Source of the DNA: Schizophyllum amplum
Taxonomy: Eukaryota; Basidiomycota; Agaricomycetes; Agaricales; Schizophyllaceae
Assembly (NCBI GenBank): GCA_007026445.1
Contig: VDMD01000035.1
Location: forward strand, 1-64,000
Direction: 5' to 3'
DNA: 64,000 nucleotides
In this document: positions 42,319 through 53,934 of the stretch, one piece after another
Layout of the letters: every line of letters begins with the position of its first letter
Numbering within the stretch: position 1 is the first letter of the stretch
Position numbers and translations under genes: made by a program
Notes under the pieces: generated by a model
Told to the model about the DNA's origin: nothing
Seen by the model: only the letters and a program-made list of their open reading frames with translations
The model's database searches: none

Positions 42319-43233
42319 TGGTAGCAGCGTCCTCCAAAGGGCAGGGTGGTCGACACAAAATGCTGGCTCCCATGCATCCAACAATTTGGCTCTACAAGCT
42401 GTTTCTTTTGCTAGTACAATGAACATCATCTTCCTGAGTTTGCCACGGCACCCCGGGACATGCGCTGTAACACCATGTTCAAGTTGTAGCGAGGAAATTC
42501 CGCGTACAAGCGGCACATCGCGTGAGCGAACGGCGCTCGCCGTCTTCACCTACTACGAACACGGTTCTTCAGCCGAGGGATCCACGATTTCCCATCCTTG
42601 TCCACCAAACGGATGCCTCCTGCACCTAGCGCCTCCGAGCGCCTCACCCAACAGCTGACATTGATTTCGCGCCTGCGCAATGATTGCTTTCAGTTTTTCT
42701 ACTCCATCCCAATCGTGTTATGGACTCACTCGTGTGTCGGCCAAACACAGTGCGGATCGTGTACCTCCGCAAGGGCGTGGAATGCTGAAAAGTCCGCCGC
42801 TGTGTGATCACAGCTGGTGTACCCACTATCGTATGCGTGTCAGTATGGCCCGATGATTCACGTTGAACGCACCAATCCATGTGAAACTCGACGCGCCTGA
42901 GGAAAGGATACTCGGTCGGTGCGTCAGCGGTCACAGACTGGTCTTGTCAGCCAAAACCAACACATTGACTGTCTTCGCACTTACCTGAGGGAAAGCCAGT
43001 GTGCTGCTCATACAACCGCCGCATCTATGATGGATTTTGAGCACCGCGAGGCTTTTGAAGCCGTCAACAAGGCCGGGAGACAAGTATATTCCGACGCCGA
43101 ATTCCCATATTTTGTGCCGGTGCACGGCGAGGAAAGCGGCTATGGAGGGTTTATCTAGAGACTTCTGAGTCGACAAATCGAGGATGTGAATCCAGGGAAG
43201 TCTATAGTGGCGCGTGAGATCAAATGCCGCCCG
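42319..43233. other. Intergenic, no gene seen
   Basis: The short open frames on both strands show no family signature. This is the 3' flank of the SDR gene and of the convergent F-box-like gene. Confidence 0.4.
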
Positions 43234-44969
43234 TCAGCAGTTGTACACGTACTCGAGCTGAGACAGAAGGGTCAGGATGCTGCAGCTTTCTGGATGCCTG
43301 CCAATGGAAAGATGTTCCAGCTGGGGGAATGCGCCAGGATCGATAAAATGCGGAGGAAGAATGGGCACGTCACTTTGCCAGTGCATACGGGATAGGTTGC
43401 GGAAGGCGAGGATGGGCTCTGGCTCCAGAGGAACAGGCTGAAATCCTTTACGAGCCATAACACACGGGCCCAAATAGGTTCTGAGCGTTTGGCAGGCAGT
43501 CTCCGAGAGAATACAAAAGTATTCCCACTCCAGAAATTCCGTGGTGACAGTAGTATCCGATGAACGATCATTCGCCCATGATCGTTCCAGAGAGACATCC
43601 AGTGTGTCTGCGAAGGATTCACAAGGAGACGACGAACATACTGTGCGCGCTGGGGATACTTATCAAGAGTGTCGCATAAACGAGGCGAAACCCAATCGTC
43701 GAGCCAGGCAGTTTCGTATACCGAAGGAAGGGCCGCGCGCTGAGGATCGACGTCAGGATGAGACATAGGCGACAGAGGAAACAGACACCAACAAAGAATG
43801 TTTTTGATACGAAGAGAAACAGAGAAAGCCTTGAATGCCCATGCGATGGCAGAGACGATAACACACTGCGTGCGCTGGGTGTCGTCCACAGGTCCTCAAT
43901 CGCGAATCGCAAGATTCTGCCCCATATTTTAGCCTTCACATCTTCGGTTGCGTTTGCCATAGGGGTAAACCCTGAGATAGGATGCAAATACGCAGGCTTT
44001 GTTCTGCAAAGCATATGATACCAAAGTAAGTCTCTCAGATGTCCTCTTAGGCGAGTGGTACAACGACGTACCTGTCCCATCCAAAGCGAATCAGAGGCTC
44101 GATGTCCATCCATCTGCTCCCCTTGTACCCAATGTTATCATCGAAGCCCCTCGTGCTGTGGTCATATTTATCCAAAACCAGCGCGGTCACATTTGTGGAC
44201 GTGAGAATCTCGTCCGCGAGGGCATTGAATGTGTACTTGTCGTAGAAGTAGATAGTACGCAAAGAGCGCAATGTTTTGAGAACCTTGAATAGGTCCAGTT
44301 CACGACTTATTGGTAGCAGATTTGGGTGTGACGGAAATCCAAAAGAATGCTGGAATACGTTCATCAGGCTTCAACTTGGGAGTCGCGTCGAAACATGCCT
44401 ACCATGTTCGACCAGCGTGGGAGGGCGTTGAGTAGAGCCGTGAAGAGAGTTTGGATGTTCTTGTTTTGCATCACTTCGCCGCTCCCTCGTCCCGCGTTGA
44501 TGCCCTCAGCGTAGAACACTCGACGCGGATTCATCCGTGCGAGATGGCGCGCAAGACCGCTCGCATTGTCGTTCGCGAAGATCATTAATGTGAGGCAGAG
44601 ATCAATAATTCGCTCTGCGCAGCTGCCAAGAATGCTGTCCATGTACGAGCCGTATCCGCCTTCAACGCGTAGCTGACGGATCCAGCGTCCGAGGTCGGGA
44701 TTCGCCCTGAGCGTATCGGCGAGAGCGTGAGCTTGAGCCTTAGAGCGTAGAATGACCGTGTAGTATAGAAGAGGTGTTCCGACCCTACAGAAGGCTTTGT
44801 TGACGAGAAGGACTGACGACGTCAGATAATTTCCGATGTTTTTCGAGAATGGAGAAGCCTGGTGGCCGGTGTAGCGAAAATCCCGGTCAGGCACGTGGAA
44901 GACGGAGACGAGAACATCTTTGAGTAGCTCATCCGGGAGTCTGTCCATCGACGCGAGCATGAAGGACAC
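43234..44969 (-). CDS. F-box-like protein, exon structure partly unresolved
   Basis: Exon 1 begins near 44969 with MDRLPDELLKDVL, an F-box-like start, and LLVNKAFCRVGTPLLYYTV. A GTAGGC intron leads to LDLFKVLKTLRSLRTIYFYD. A GTACGT intron leads to AKIWGRILRFAI and LFLFVSKTFF, an F-box signature of the second Agaricomycete type (dispersed WxxILRFA and LLLVSKxFF). A further intron leads to RAALPSVYETAWLDDW, but continuing to the last block (FRNLSRMHWQSD, QLEHLSIG) needs a frame change without a good intron. Two F-box-like starts in one transcript are odd. It could be two genes, a fusion, or a decayed copy. Confidence 0.55.
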
Positions 44970-45237
44970 AGTCGAGTGTTGGTGGCACAGCGGTCAAGAC
45001 GGTTAAGACAAAGAATAAAAAGGGTGTCGCGACGCGACGCGTCACATCACGTGCTTTTCGGAGCACGTCGGCGAATGCCGCTCAGTCCTTCTGGTCATTG
45101 CGCAAAAGGCAGATCAATTGTTCATCCACAGGACGTATGGTACTCAGCCTGAGACACAGATTAATCTGGTATCGCATAGCGGTGAGGCCCTTCGATGCTC
45201 ACCCTGTGTCCAGTTTAATCATATATCGACAGCCATC
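44970..45237. other. Divergent promoter region
   Basis: This stretch separates the F-box-like gene (minus) from the MYND gene (plus). It contains ATCACGTGC at about 45046. No gene is seen. Confidence 0.4.
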
Positions 45238-47178
45238 ATGTCTCGTTACACTCGCGCGCAGGGAGAGGCCAAGAGTCGGCAGTATCAACAGGCTCTAGAA
45301 GACCTTCACACGCTGCAAACAGAGCTCAAGAAGATGCTTCCGAATACCCCAGTCGCCTCGCGCAATTCTTCTTTCCTGAAAGTCAAAGCTATTCTGAACA
45401 GAGGCATCGCGTTTTCTCTACTCGACGACGACTTCCAGAACACCGCTCCCTCGTACGAGTCGGACAGCGTTCACGTCTGCGCGATAATCGAATGCCTCTC
45501 GAGCTTCAGCCTCTGGTACGAGGTGACGGGCCGCCCGGAATACGCATCTCTGGCGCAGAAGAAACCCCTCGAGCTCGCCGAGGTTTTCCACTGGGTCGAC
45601 CTGATACATCCCATGAACGGAAGGCTCATCCGGACGACTGGATACGAGCGTGTCATAGGCACTCTCACCGGCCTTTTTGCGACCATCACGCGTAAGAGGA
45701 TCAAGGAGTTCGTACAATTCGCGTGGAGCGAGCCGCACGCCATTACGCTCATCCTCGGCCTATGGCTCAACTATCCAACATATATAGAACTGGGCACGGA
45801 AGATTCCACTGGAGTGGCCGGGACCGGCACCATCGCTGCGCTCGCGCTGTTCGAAGCCCTCGATGAAGAGGAGGCTGGTGAAGCGCTCGTCGTGGAACAG
45901 CTGTTGCGCCTCGAGGGCGGGAGCCGCCGTCGAGTCTTGCGTCGCATCGCTGAGCAAACCGACTTCATCCGACAGCTTGATCTCCACTCCAGCTGGCGCT
46001 TTCTGTGGAAGATACACTTCGGGATGGTGTCCACGCTCATCCACTCAAGGCAGTTCTATGATATCGTCGCTCCACGTGCGTTATTCGACTCGACATTAGC
46101 AGGAGTACGAGTCTGTCTGCAGACACCCGACGAGGAGGCGGTGGTTGTCGGCGTGGAGAAGGCATTCGAAATGTTCCGCTTCATCATATGCAATACGTCT
46201 CACACGATGAACCTCGTTCGCGCGATCAAGATGGGCGTATTCGACGTTGTGGTGGACATTGAACACATATGGGGTGGAGTGGAGAAGGACCACGACTTCG
46301 GCGACCTTGACTGTGTGTTGGAGAGCAACCTCGTCATTCCCAGCGTTCTGCGTGCTTTCCACGCGCGCCACGCCGACTTGTTGGAACCGGCAGGTAGGTC
46401 GGAGTTGCGCCGGATCTTCATTGCGAAGCGCTTCGGGAACGTTGTTCGTTCGTTCAGGACTATGTGGGCGCAGTACACGCATGCCAAGGAGACGCGGAGC
46501 TGGAAAACCATCGTTCCTTGCAGCAATACGATAACGGTACGCATTTCGACCCAATTCATGTATTCTCCTCTTGATGACCGGGCATCTTACAGGACGCCGC
46601 GCATGAAGCGCAGGTGCGCGCATGCCCATGTGGCGAGGCATTCTATTGCTCGGATAAGTGCCAGCGTGACCACTGGCGGGTCGAACATCGATTAATATGT
46701 CATCGCGACGACGGAGTCTGGGGCTACGGAGGTTCGCTTTGATTATATTATCCTCAGACTCTCCAGCGCTGAAATATCTGCAGGCAGTCTTTCTCTAGAT
46801 GACGCCGTCTTCCTCACCGTGACCTCGTTGAACGTGATCAAACGCCACGATGCCGAGATCAAGGCCAAACTTGCGGCGTCGTTGACTGGTGATCCCAAGC
46901 CAACGTATGGTGCTGTCCGTATCGAGCTGAACGACGCACCTTCGCGCGATGGCGACTTTGAGTGGGAAGCGTTTGCGGGAGTGGATGAGGAGGATACGGA
47001 GGACGCAGAGGACCTAGCGGCCACAAGAGCAACTGTTATTCGACCACCTGCTGACATGGGTGAACACAAGGTAGCTGCGAGCGTCATGGTGCTCTTCAAC
47101 CTCGGCGAACTGTACCCCGAGCACGAATTGCCCGTCAAGTATGACTTTCTCAAGGGCGTTGAGGGTGGATTTGTATGA
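45238..47178 (+). CDS. MYND-type zinc finger protein
   Basis: Exon 1 is 45238-46536 (433 residues, helical, no named domain). A 56-nt intron follows, and exon 2 from 46593 encodes a MYND finger: C-P-C-G-E-A-F-Y-C-S-D-K-C-Q-R-D-H-W-R-V-(E-H-R-L-I-C), with all seven downstream Cys/His ligands and a CSNT before the intron. The remaining frame to the stop at 47178 (IILRLSSAEISAG ... VMVLFNLGELYPEHEL) is offset by one base from the finger. No normal intron bridges it, so either a very short intron or a frameshift lies near 46720-46757. MYND fingers mediate protein-protein contacts. Such proteins are numerous in mushrooms and mostly uncharacterised. Confidence 0.78.
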
Positions 47179-47821
47179 CCGACAACAAGTACTAATGCAC
47201 GGCTTGATATCTACGCAGTATCTTGTATTTCGCTTCTGTCCTTATGCTGACTTGACGCACAACGAGTATTACCGTGTATTTTTCCAAAGGTAGACTACAC
47301 GTGCGCCGATGCAAAAGTCGAACATTGTGTGATCGGCAATTCGCGAACTTGAAAACGTGTTGTTGTTCTTTGCCTGCCGGCATCCTTGGCGACCACGAGT
47401 CTCATGTTCGTCCCAACCATCACCATGCCATCCAATTGCGTGCGATAGCCCCTGCACACGAATTTGGCAAGACCTTCGACGCTTCAAAGGCGCGTCAGCT
47501 TCTCCATCAGCCGATGCTCTGATCCGTGGGCGGGTCAGAAAAAATTGTACCTTGCTATTGTTCTTCAAACTCGAGTTCATCTGGCTATTGTTCTGGCTGA
47601 AGGCAGTGCGGTCACAGCACTGATTATGCTGCACGTGTGCATAAAGGCCTGGTTCGTTTGCTTGGACCTTACCACACTCTTGCTTTCACTCTTTCATCTT
47701 CCATCCTGGACTGTTTGGCGAGAGGCGTCAGAAATGTTTTCTCCGCCGCGCTTGAAGTCGCCCGGACCTAATCGAGGTCAGTTGGAAGCTCTCTCCGCCC
47801 ATTCCTCTGGTTGATGATCAA
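47179..47821. other. Intergenic, no gene seen
   Basis: This is the upstream region of the proline-rich gene. An in-frame exon starting at an ATG at 47734 is possible but unproven. Confidence 0.35.
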
Positions 47822-48986
47822 ATGTCTAGCCCAACACCAACCGAGAAAACTTATCAAGCCAAACCCTGCCCGTCGCGCGCAGCAGTCCGCGGCCTCGAGC
47901 AGTACGTGTACCTTTATCTTTTCACGACCGATGTCAGGAGCTCATGGAGGCATCTTTGCGTGCTCTCGATAGACGATTCTTTTGTTATTGTTCACGACGA
48001 AACGCCACAATTGCGGCCGGACGCCGGGCACGCTCGTCGGCGCTCAGAGTCTGACTGTCGGCAGTCTTCGTCCAGGAGACTCTTGCCTGACAGCGCTCTC
48101 GCGGGGTCGAACAGCTGCCTGTCCAGTCCTCCTTCTATGCATAGACTTGTTGAACAGCCAGTCATCCGCGTGCCGAGGGTCATCGAGGGGAAGGAAACAC
48201 GATTTCATGAGCGTAAGTTATTATGCCATGACCCGTTCTCTCCATAGCTCAAATTCGGACGGTAGATTTCTCCGAGAGCGGTTCGGAGACAGCTTCAACC
48301 TACAGTAGGCGCAGTCGTCCGCGGGCGAAGAGCGCAGCACCAGCTCTTCCTGCGACCATAGCTTCCGGACGTTCGAAGCCCGGGAAGCAAGGGTCGGCGT
48401 TTGTCGAGAGTGGGTTTGACTATATCGCACAAGTGTGACAGTCCTGCTTATTTTATTCGCAGGATTTTCGATTGCGTCTGGATCAGCCCGTGCGGCTCCC
48501 TACGTGCAATCTCCGCTCCCTGCGACTGTGCAGCCGCGTGTATCCTCTTCAGAATTTGAGTCAGCTCCGTCACTACCGCCGCCGCCGCCAAAGTCGCTAC
48601 TACCGACTACGTCGCCACCCAAACTCTCACAGCGTCCCAAGTCACCATCACAACCTAAGTCACCGCTGCAGCCAAAGCCTCTGCCAAGGAACGCCTCATC
48701 CAGCACACGTCGACGGTTGACTGATATCAGGTCGAGCTTGGACTGTGGCCCGGAACCCCCTGCAGAACTGATGGGAATTTCCGCCCCTCAGTGGCGCCAT
48801 AGTTCATCGCCACCCCCGGAGGGTTACGAGTACAGTGCGCTTCCTTCATCAGTTTCTTCTTTTCCTCGCTGCTGACTTGCTTCGTCAGTTCCGGCGGAAG
48901 AGCAGGGCACAGCGGAAGATTTCATGGAAGGATTCTTGCTCAATCCCAACAGTATCAGACCGATTAAGAAGCCGCCAGCAGATTAG
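47822..48986 (+). CDS. Ser/Pro-rich protein of unknown function
   Basis: Coding blocks in series are MSSPTPTEKTYQAKPCPSRA, then RLVEQPVIRVPRVIEGKETR, a GTAAGT intron, QIRTVDFSESGSETASTYS ... GFDYIAQ, another intron, a proline-rich segment (SLPPPPPKSLLPTTSPPKLS with K-S-P repeats), a last intron with GTGCGC donor, and IPAEEQGTAEDFMEGF ... RPIKKPPAD before TAG. The composition predicts a disordered, probably nuclear or scaffold protein with many (S/T)P kinase sites. The start and the junction near 48440-48480 are uncertain. No domain is recognised. Confidence 0.5.
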
Positions 48987-49110
48987 AGAGCGAAAGCGCT
49001 CCGTATACCCAGTGGTCCCGTTGATATCCAACTATCTTCATATATATGGCATCGCGACAGCTATTCCATTCTACTTGTGTCATCTGAGAGATCGTCAAAA
49101 CATTTGCACA

Positions 49111-52100
49111 CTAAGATACGGCTATATGTCTTGCCATGGACACATCGCGACGAGAAACACCGCTCTGGAGCCATTTTCCCTGAACGTGGTCAATTTTCTC
49201 CTTGACCTCAGCGCCACAATCCCAGCAAAAGTACGTGCGTTGCTGGCCATTCGCATGGTGCACAGTCCAGCGGTGCTTCCATCTGTCGCCTACACACTGC
49301 ACTTGCGTATCCTGAGGTTCCTTGGGCAAGTTGTTTGGCCGTGCTACTCTTCCCGTGGACACAGTCGCCGCTGACACGTGGCTCGGTGGAGCGAGCCTTG
49401 CGACAGGCGCCGTGACAGCGAGATTATAATTGGGCAGTGCCCTATAACCGCTACCTTCGACGAGCGTATGCGAGGATGAGCGAGACAAAGGGTCGGCGCC
49501 GGCATGTGGCGCAGGAATCTGCCGGACGGAGCTGATGGACTCGGTCGCCGTATACGCCGATATAGACATCGCCCGCGGCACCTCATGTGAGAAGGCGTCG
49601 CGCGCATCCTCGTATATGGAGCTCTGGGACGAAGACCTGCGAGACGAACGCGAGCTCCCCGGTCGTTCTCGAGGCGATACTGAGGTCGAAGAGCTCACTA
49701 AGCTCGCGGAGCGGACATGCGCCGGGGCCTCATGGTTGCGATGACTCGTCAATGTCTGAGCAGGCGCATGATAGGTTGACGACGAGCATTCTCGCACATC
49801 TCGACCACGCTCGATGGTAACGAGACTCGCATATTGCCCATCCTCTGCTTGCGATGGCGCTTCGCACGCAGGAGGTTCGCTAGGCATGTCCTCAGCAATC
49901 GTGGGCGCGTTCAGAGGACGACTAGTCGGTCCGACAGCAAGTGGGAGGCGGTCGCGAGAGCTGGCGTCTAGATAAGATCAATGACTATCAGAGCCGGGTG
50001 GCTAGAGCATGAACCTATCGACGTACGGGCTTTGATGAACGCGAGGTAGCGGTAAGGCAACCACGAGAAGGCCTCCCCTCCTCGTCCTTTCGCGCCTCGC
50101 GTATAGCCGGCGACGTACCACGCCGAAGCCCTCGCGTACGAGGCAGGCAGAGTCAGGACGTTGGCACCTACATTGACGGCAGATCAGCAACATTTCTAGT
50201 GTATATTGGTCGGCTTACCGGAAGGGAAATGGTGTTTCAAGAATGTATCCTTGACGAGGTCGGTTTGCTTCAGAACGTCGCGGTTGACATCGTCTCCATC
50301 CTCCGCGAATTCTGTGAGAACGTATATGATGGTCCACCATATGCGAGGCTCGTGCCACAATTTGCACTCACCCTCGTCCGCCTTGATAGCATTGGCCAGG
50401 GCACTGTTAAAGAGGCGCATTACGGCTTCCACCTCCTTGAGAAGCGCTGTCCATGGGTCGCGTCCGACAATGCGAGAAAGATCCAGATCGGGGTCCACCA
50501 TGAAGCTGACTTGCTTCCCTTTAGGACTCGCGGGGACCATGGCAATCAGATGGGCAACCGGATCCTGCCACTGTGGATAGGTCCTCCGCGCCTTCGCGGA
50601 TTCCTGGCCCGTTGTACCTAGTATGGTGTCTAACTCCGCTGCAAGCATTCGTGCATTCCCGCCTGACTTGACGAGGTCCTGCGTAGAAGCATCAGTCAGT
50701 ATCAGTGAGCGAGTGATCCACAAAGGCCACTCACAACGGCCTGCTCGACAATCCGCGCGAGATCACGCGCGAGCGGCGCATCGGCAAGGTCAGGCGTCAG
50801 CGTTACGTTGTCCATCCACGCCTTCGACGCCGAGCTAAGGGTGAAGTTGCGGCGTAAGCGCATGAAGACTTTGAGCCCGTCTGCCTTTTCGTTGACGTAG
50901 TCGGATTTGCGAGAAGCGCGTGGAGGGATTGTAGCTGGCGGTTCCGAGGTTCTCGGAGGAATAAGGGTCGGGTCTGTCGTTACCCAGTAATAATCGCCAT
51001 CGACGTCTCTGAAGCTTCGTTAGCACGGTAGACGCAGCACGAAAAGAAAGCGAGCCCACCCCTGCATCTTGGTCGTCTCGGATCGTGTGCCTTGAGAGGC
51101 GAAGACTGGTTCGAATTTAGCATTGGACGAAGGGGGTATCTGGGTTACTAACCGATGCAATTGTGGCAATGCGCCAACTCCGGTCGGTTGACCGCTTGTA
51201 GGACGCGGAGTACTGGTACATGATCAGTGCCCTCGGCTTCCCGACAGAGGCGGGAGACGACTACTTACCCGATGTTGAGTAAGCGGGGTTGCGCCCGACG
51301 AGCACTGTGCCCAACTTGACGTCTCCGGATATGTTGATATACACCTCGCCTTCGCTGAGCACCCCCCGCTCGTCGCAGACTCCGAAGAGGTAGAACGAAT
51401 TCTATATGAGGATGAGCGAGAGTGAGATACTGTGCATCATCATCTAACCTTGACCCTGATATTCAGCTTCTTCCTCAGCGAATCGAGGGATCGCTTCTGA
51501 AGCCTCTCCAGCAAGCACTTCACATGCGGCTCAGAGAGCTGGAAGCCGGCCAGTAGGAGCTCGTATACTATACGAGCATCAGCTTATATGCCGACATGTA
51601 GCGAAACACACGCACGCTCTTGGTCGAAACCCGATTCGTCCGAGTCAAGCGAAGCGTCGAGCGCGTCGAGCGCGCGTTGCCGGCTAGTCATCACACCGGC
51701 GATAAACTCTAAGTTTGTGCGAAGGAGATCCTCGAAGGCCTACGGGGCGATGAGAATGCGAGGCGGAGGAGATGGAGAGTGCTGACCTTGAGGGGGACGC
51801 GTAGCGTCAGTAGAAGAATGATGAAATGCTTGTTGAGCCGTGCGCTACGCGGTCGACGCGACACATTGTGCACTTCGAGCACAGTTGGGCCTCCTTGGTA
51901 TTTGATCATCGATGGACGGATGGCGACCTTCATGTTGGGCCCAGCGCACAACAAGTCGAAGACCTCATCAGGGTATCGCACCAGCAGTCCTTTGACGCCC
52001 CCGCGTCGAATTTGAAACACTGCACGAGTGAGCTGAGGGACAGAGGGGGGGGGACGGACGAGCTCACCTGATGTATCTTCCGGTACACCCAGCGCACTGC

Positions 52101-53116
52101 AGACCTCACTGGCGCACGAGTCGCGTATCAGACCGCACCCGTCAGTGAACAGTGTCCCGTCCTCCGCTGGCTTGTCGCTGATGCTTGCGACCATCTCGTG
52201 CGGAATCTGCGGGGGCCATCATGTGGAGGATAATAGGAAGGGAGAATAAGACCGACATCCATTGCGGGAACCGTTGTTGAGAATGACAGGCCCAGCCGCG
52301 CGCAGAATTTGCCATAGCCGGATTGACGATATACATCCTTGACATTCCCGAGTTTCTCAAAGAGCCGTTCGACGGTCCAAGAGTCGTCCTCATAGAGGAG
52401 AAAAAGGGATCCTTCCTTGAGCTGACTCTCGGTGTACCCCAGCCACGAGAACCTAATGTAAGGTCCTTTCAGCTCATTCGCACCGCGCGCATATGACTAG
52501 CACGCACCTCATGGCTTTGCCATCCACGTCGAGAACCTTTCCCTGGCACTGGCACTCATTTATCCACTCCTCGATGCGCTTGGTGCTGACGCGACGCGTA
52601 AAGTGCACCGAGACGAGGCGCTCTGTATCATTCAAGACGCGCAGGGCGCGGCAGTCAAAGCGGACTTCGCGAACGACTGACTGAGTGACTCGATCGTTTT
52701 GTACGTCGACAGTCAGTCTCAAGATCGTTCTTTGTTCTCTCTTCAGTGTTGAAGACGCGCTTGTCATCGTGAGGACTTGCGTGGTACGGTGGCCGCGATG
52801 AATAACGAAGGTCCATCCACGTGCGTGCGGCTGATGACTCGATGGCTTCGATTATCCTGCTTGGTACCAGGCGGACGATGGCGGATGGATGCGAGCTTGT
52901 ACGGACACACAAAGGACAGATAAATGGAAGAAACAAACTGGTGGACTTCACCGTCAACGACCAAGTCGAAAAAACGGAAGAGAACATAGACCGCGTGTTG
53001 CGCCGCGCCACGGCATGACGGCAAAAGCCGATCGGCAGCAATTCGGCGCCTTCCGGTAAATGGGACTTGTCACGAACGAAGTCCATGCTTGCAGTTCTGG
53101 TATCAAAGGTCTGCAT
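49111..53116 (-). CDS. RNA-dependent RNA polymerase (RdRP, RNA-silencing type)
   Basis: Conserved blocks run 5' to 3' on the minus strand: LVSVHFTRRVSTKRIEEW (about 52600), FTDGCGLI (about 52140), QIRRGGVKGLLVRYPDEVF with AIRPSMIKYQG and RLNKHFIILLLTL (52020-51800), YELLLAGFQLSEPHVKCLLE (about 51550), and the catalytic loop DVDGDYYWVT (about 50985-51005). The C-terminal YARASAWYVAGY lies at about 50120. These define eukaryotic cellular RdRPs (QDE-1/Rdp1 family), which make dsRNA for quelling-type silencing. A 59-nt intron (49968-50026, perfect GTACGT donor, matching phase) would splice this core to a last exon 49111-49967. That exon adds about 285 residues, Ser-rich, with a late Cys plus C-W-D-C group. 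Without that splice the protein ends at 49968. The 5' end is provisional and the N-terminal frame junction near 52700 is unresolved. Confidence 0.82.
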
Positions 53117-53934
53117 GACTGGTGTCCTGCTTCACTGATGTTTGTTCTCTGAGGTTCATCAGACACCTTTTGCTTACCATATGCTTCGGGTTTTCGGCTG
53201 ACCTTGTCGCGCTGTAGAATGATGAACAGCATCCTGCCAGGCTTCATTACAAGCGGGTGGCCTGTTCTCGACCACTAAAACATAAAGGTGAGTCTTTCCC
53301 CGAATTTCTATCCTCTTCCTTGCAGCACTTCCTCTAATAATTTGCTTGACGAACCAACATACGCTGATGCGTCGGTCGTCCACACCCTCTGGCAATTCAG
53401 GAAAAAACCACGCGGCTGAGAGTGTTATCAACGCCAGAAGGGCTCTAAACACACTTTCGCATAATATATGTGAGTCCTTACACATCGCTCGGACCGCTGG
53501 AAACTGACCGAAAGAGGAACTACTAGATATACAGTACGCCCTCAAGCCACAAGGTACATAAACGCTGCTGGCAATGCAGTGAGTGAATGTCCATCCGGAG
53601 GGGCGGCTGTATACTTATCCCTTGCATTTTTGTTCGTCGGGCCTGTCTCCCTACATATATTCGATGCCCCTTCGCTCCGAGTTGCATCCATTCCTGATCA
53701 ACTCCCTTCTCCCCATGCGCGACGGCTCCTTCCTGTTTCACGTGGGGTGCTTCACATGCCCCGTTGCCAGACAGGCAGCCAAGCCGGACAAATGTATCAG
53801 TAGTGAGTGGACGTACCGCCGAAAGGTGCTGATGAATCATTGTGACAGTGCGAGCGCGGGAGCCGGCCCGGAAGCCGGACGGACTTGGGAGATCGTCCCC
53901 AAAATCCAACTTGTTTCCCTGATCAATTGCGACC
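53117..53934. other. Region upstream of RdRP and the AIM9-like gene
   Basis: Coding-like minus-strand pieces such as CWFVKQIIRGSAARKRIEIR (about 53300-53370) and MLFIILQRDKVSRKPEAY (about 53175-53230) may be N-terminal exons of the RdRP. I could not join them with confidence. On the plus strand nothing is supported before 53935. Confidence 0.35.

Noticed and set aside
49111..49887. Independent gene for a 258-residue Ser-rich protein
   Set aside because: Possible, but the perfect donor at 50026, acceptor at 49968, matching phase and an open frame 26 codons upstream of its ATG favour it being the last RdRP exon. Kept as an alternative.
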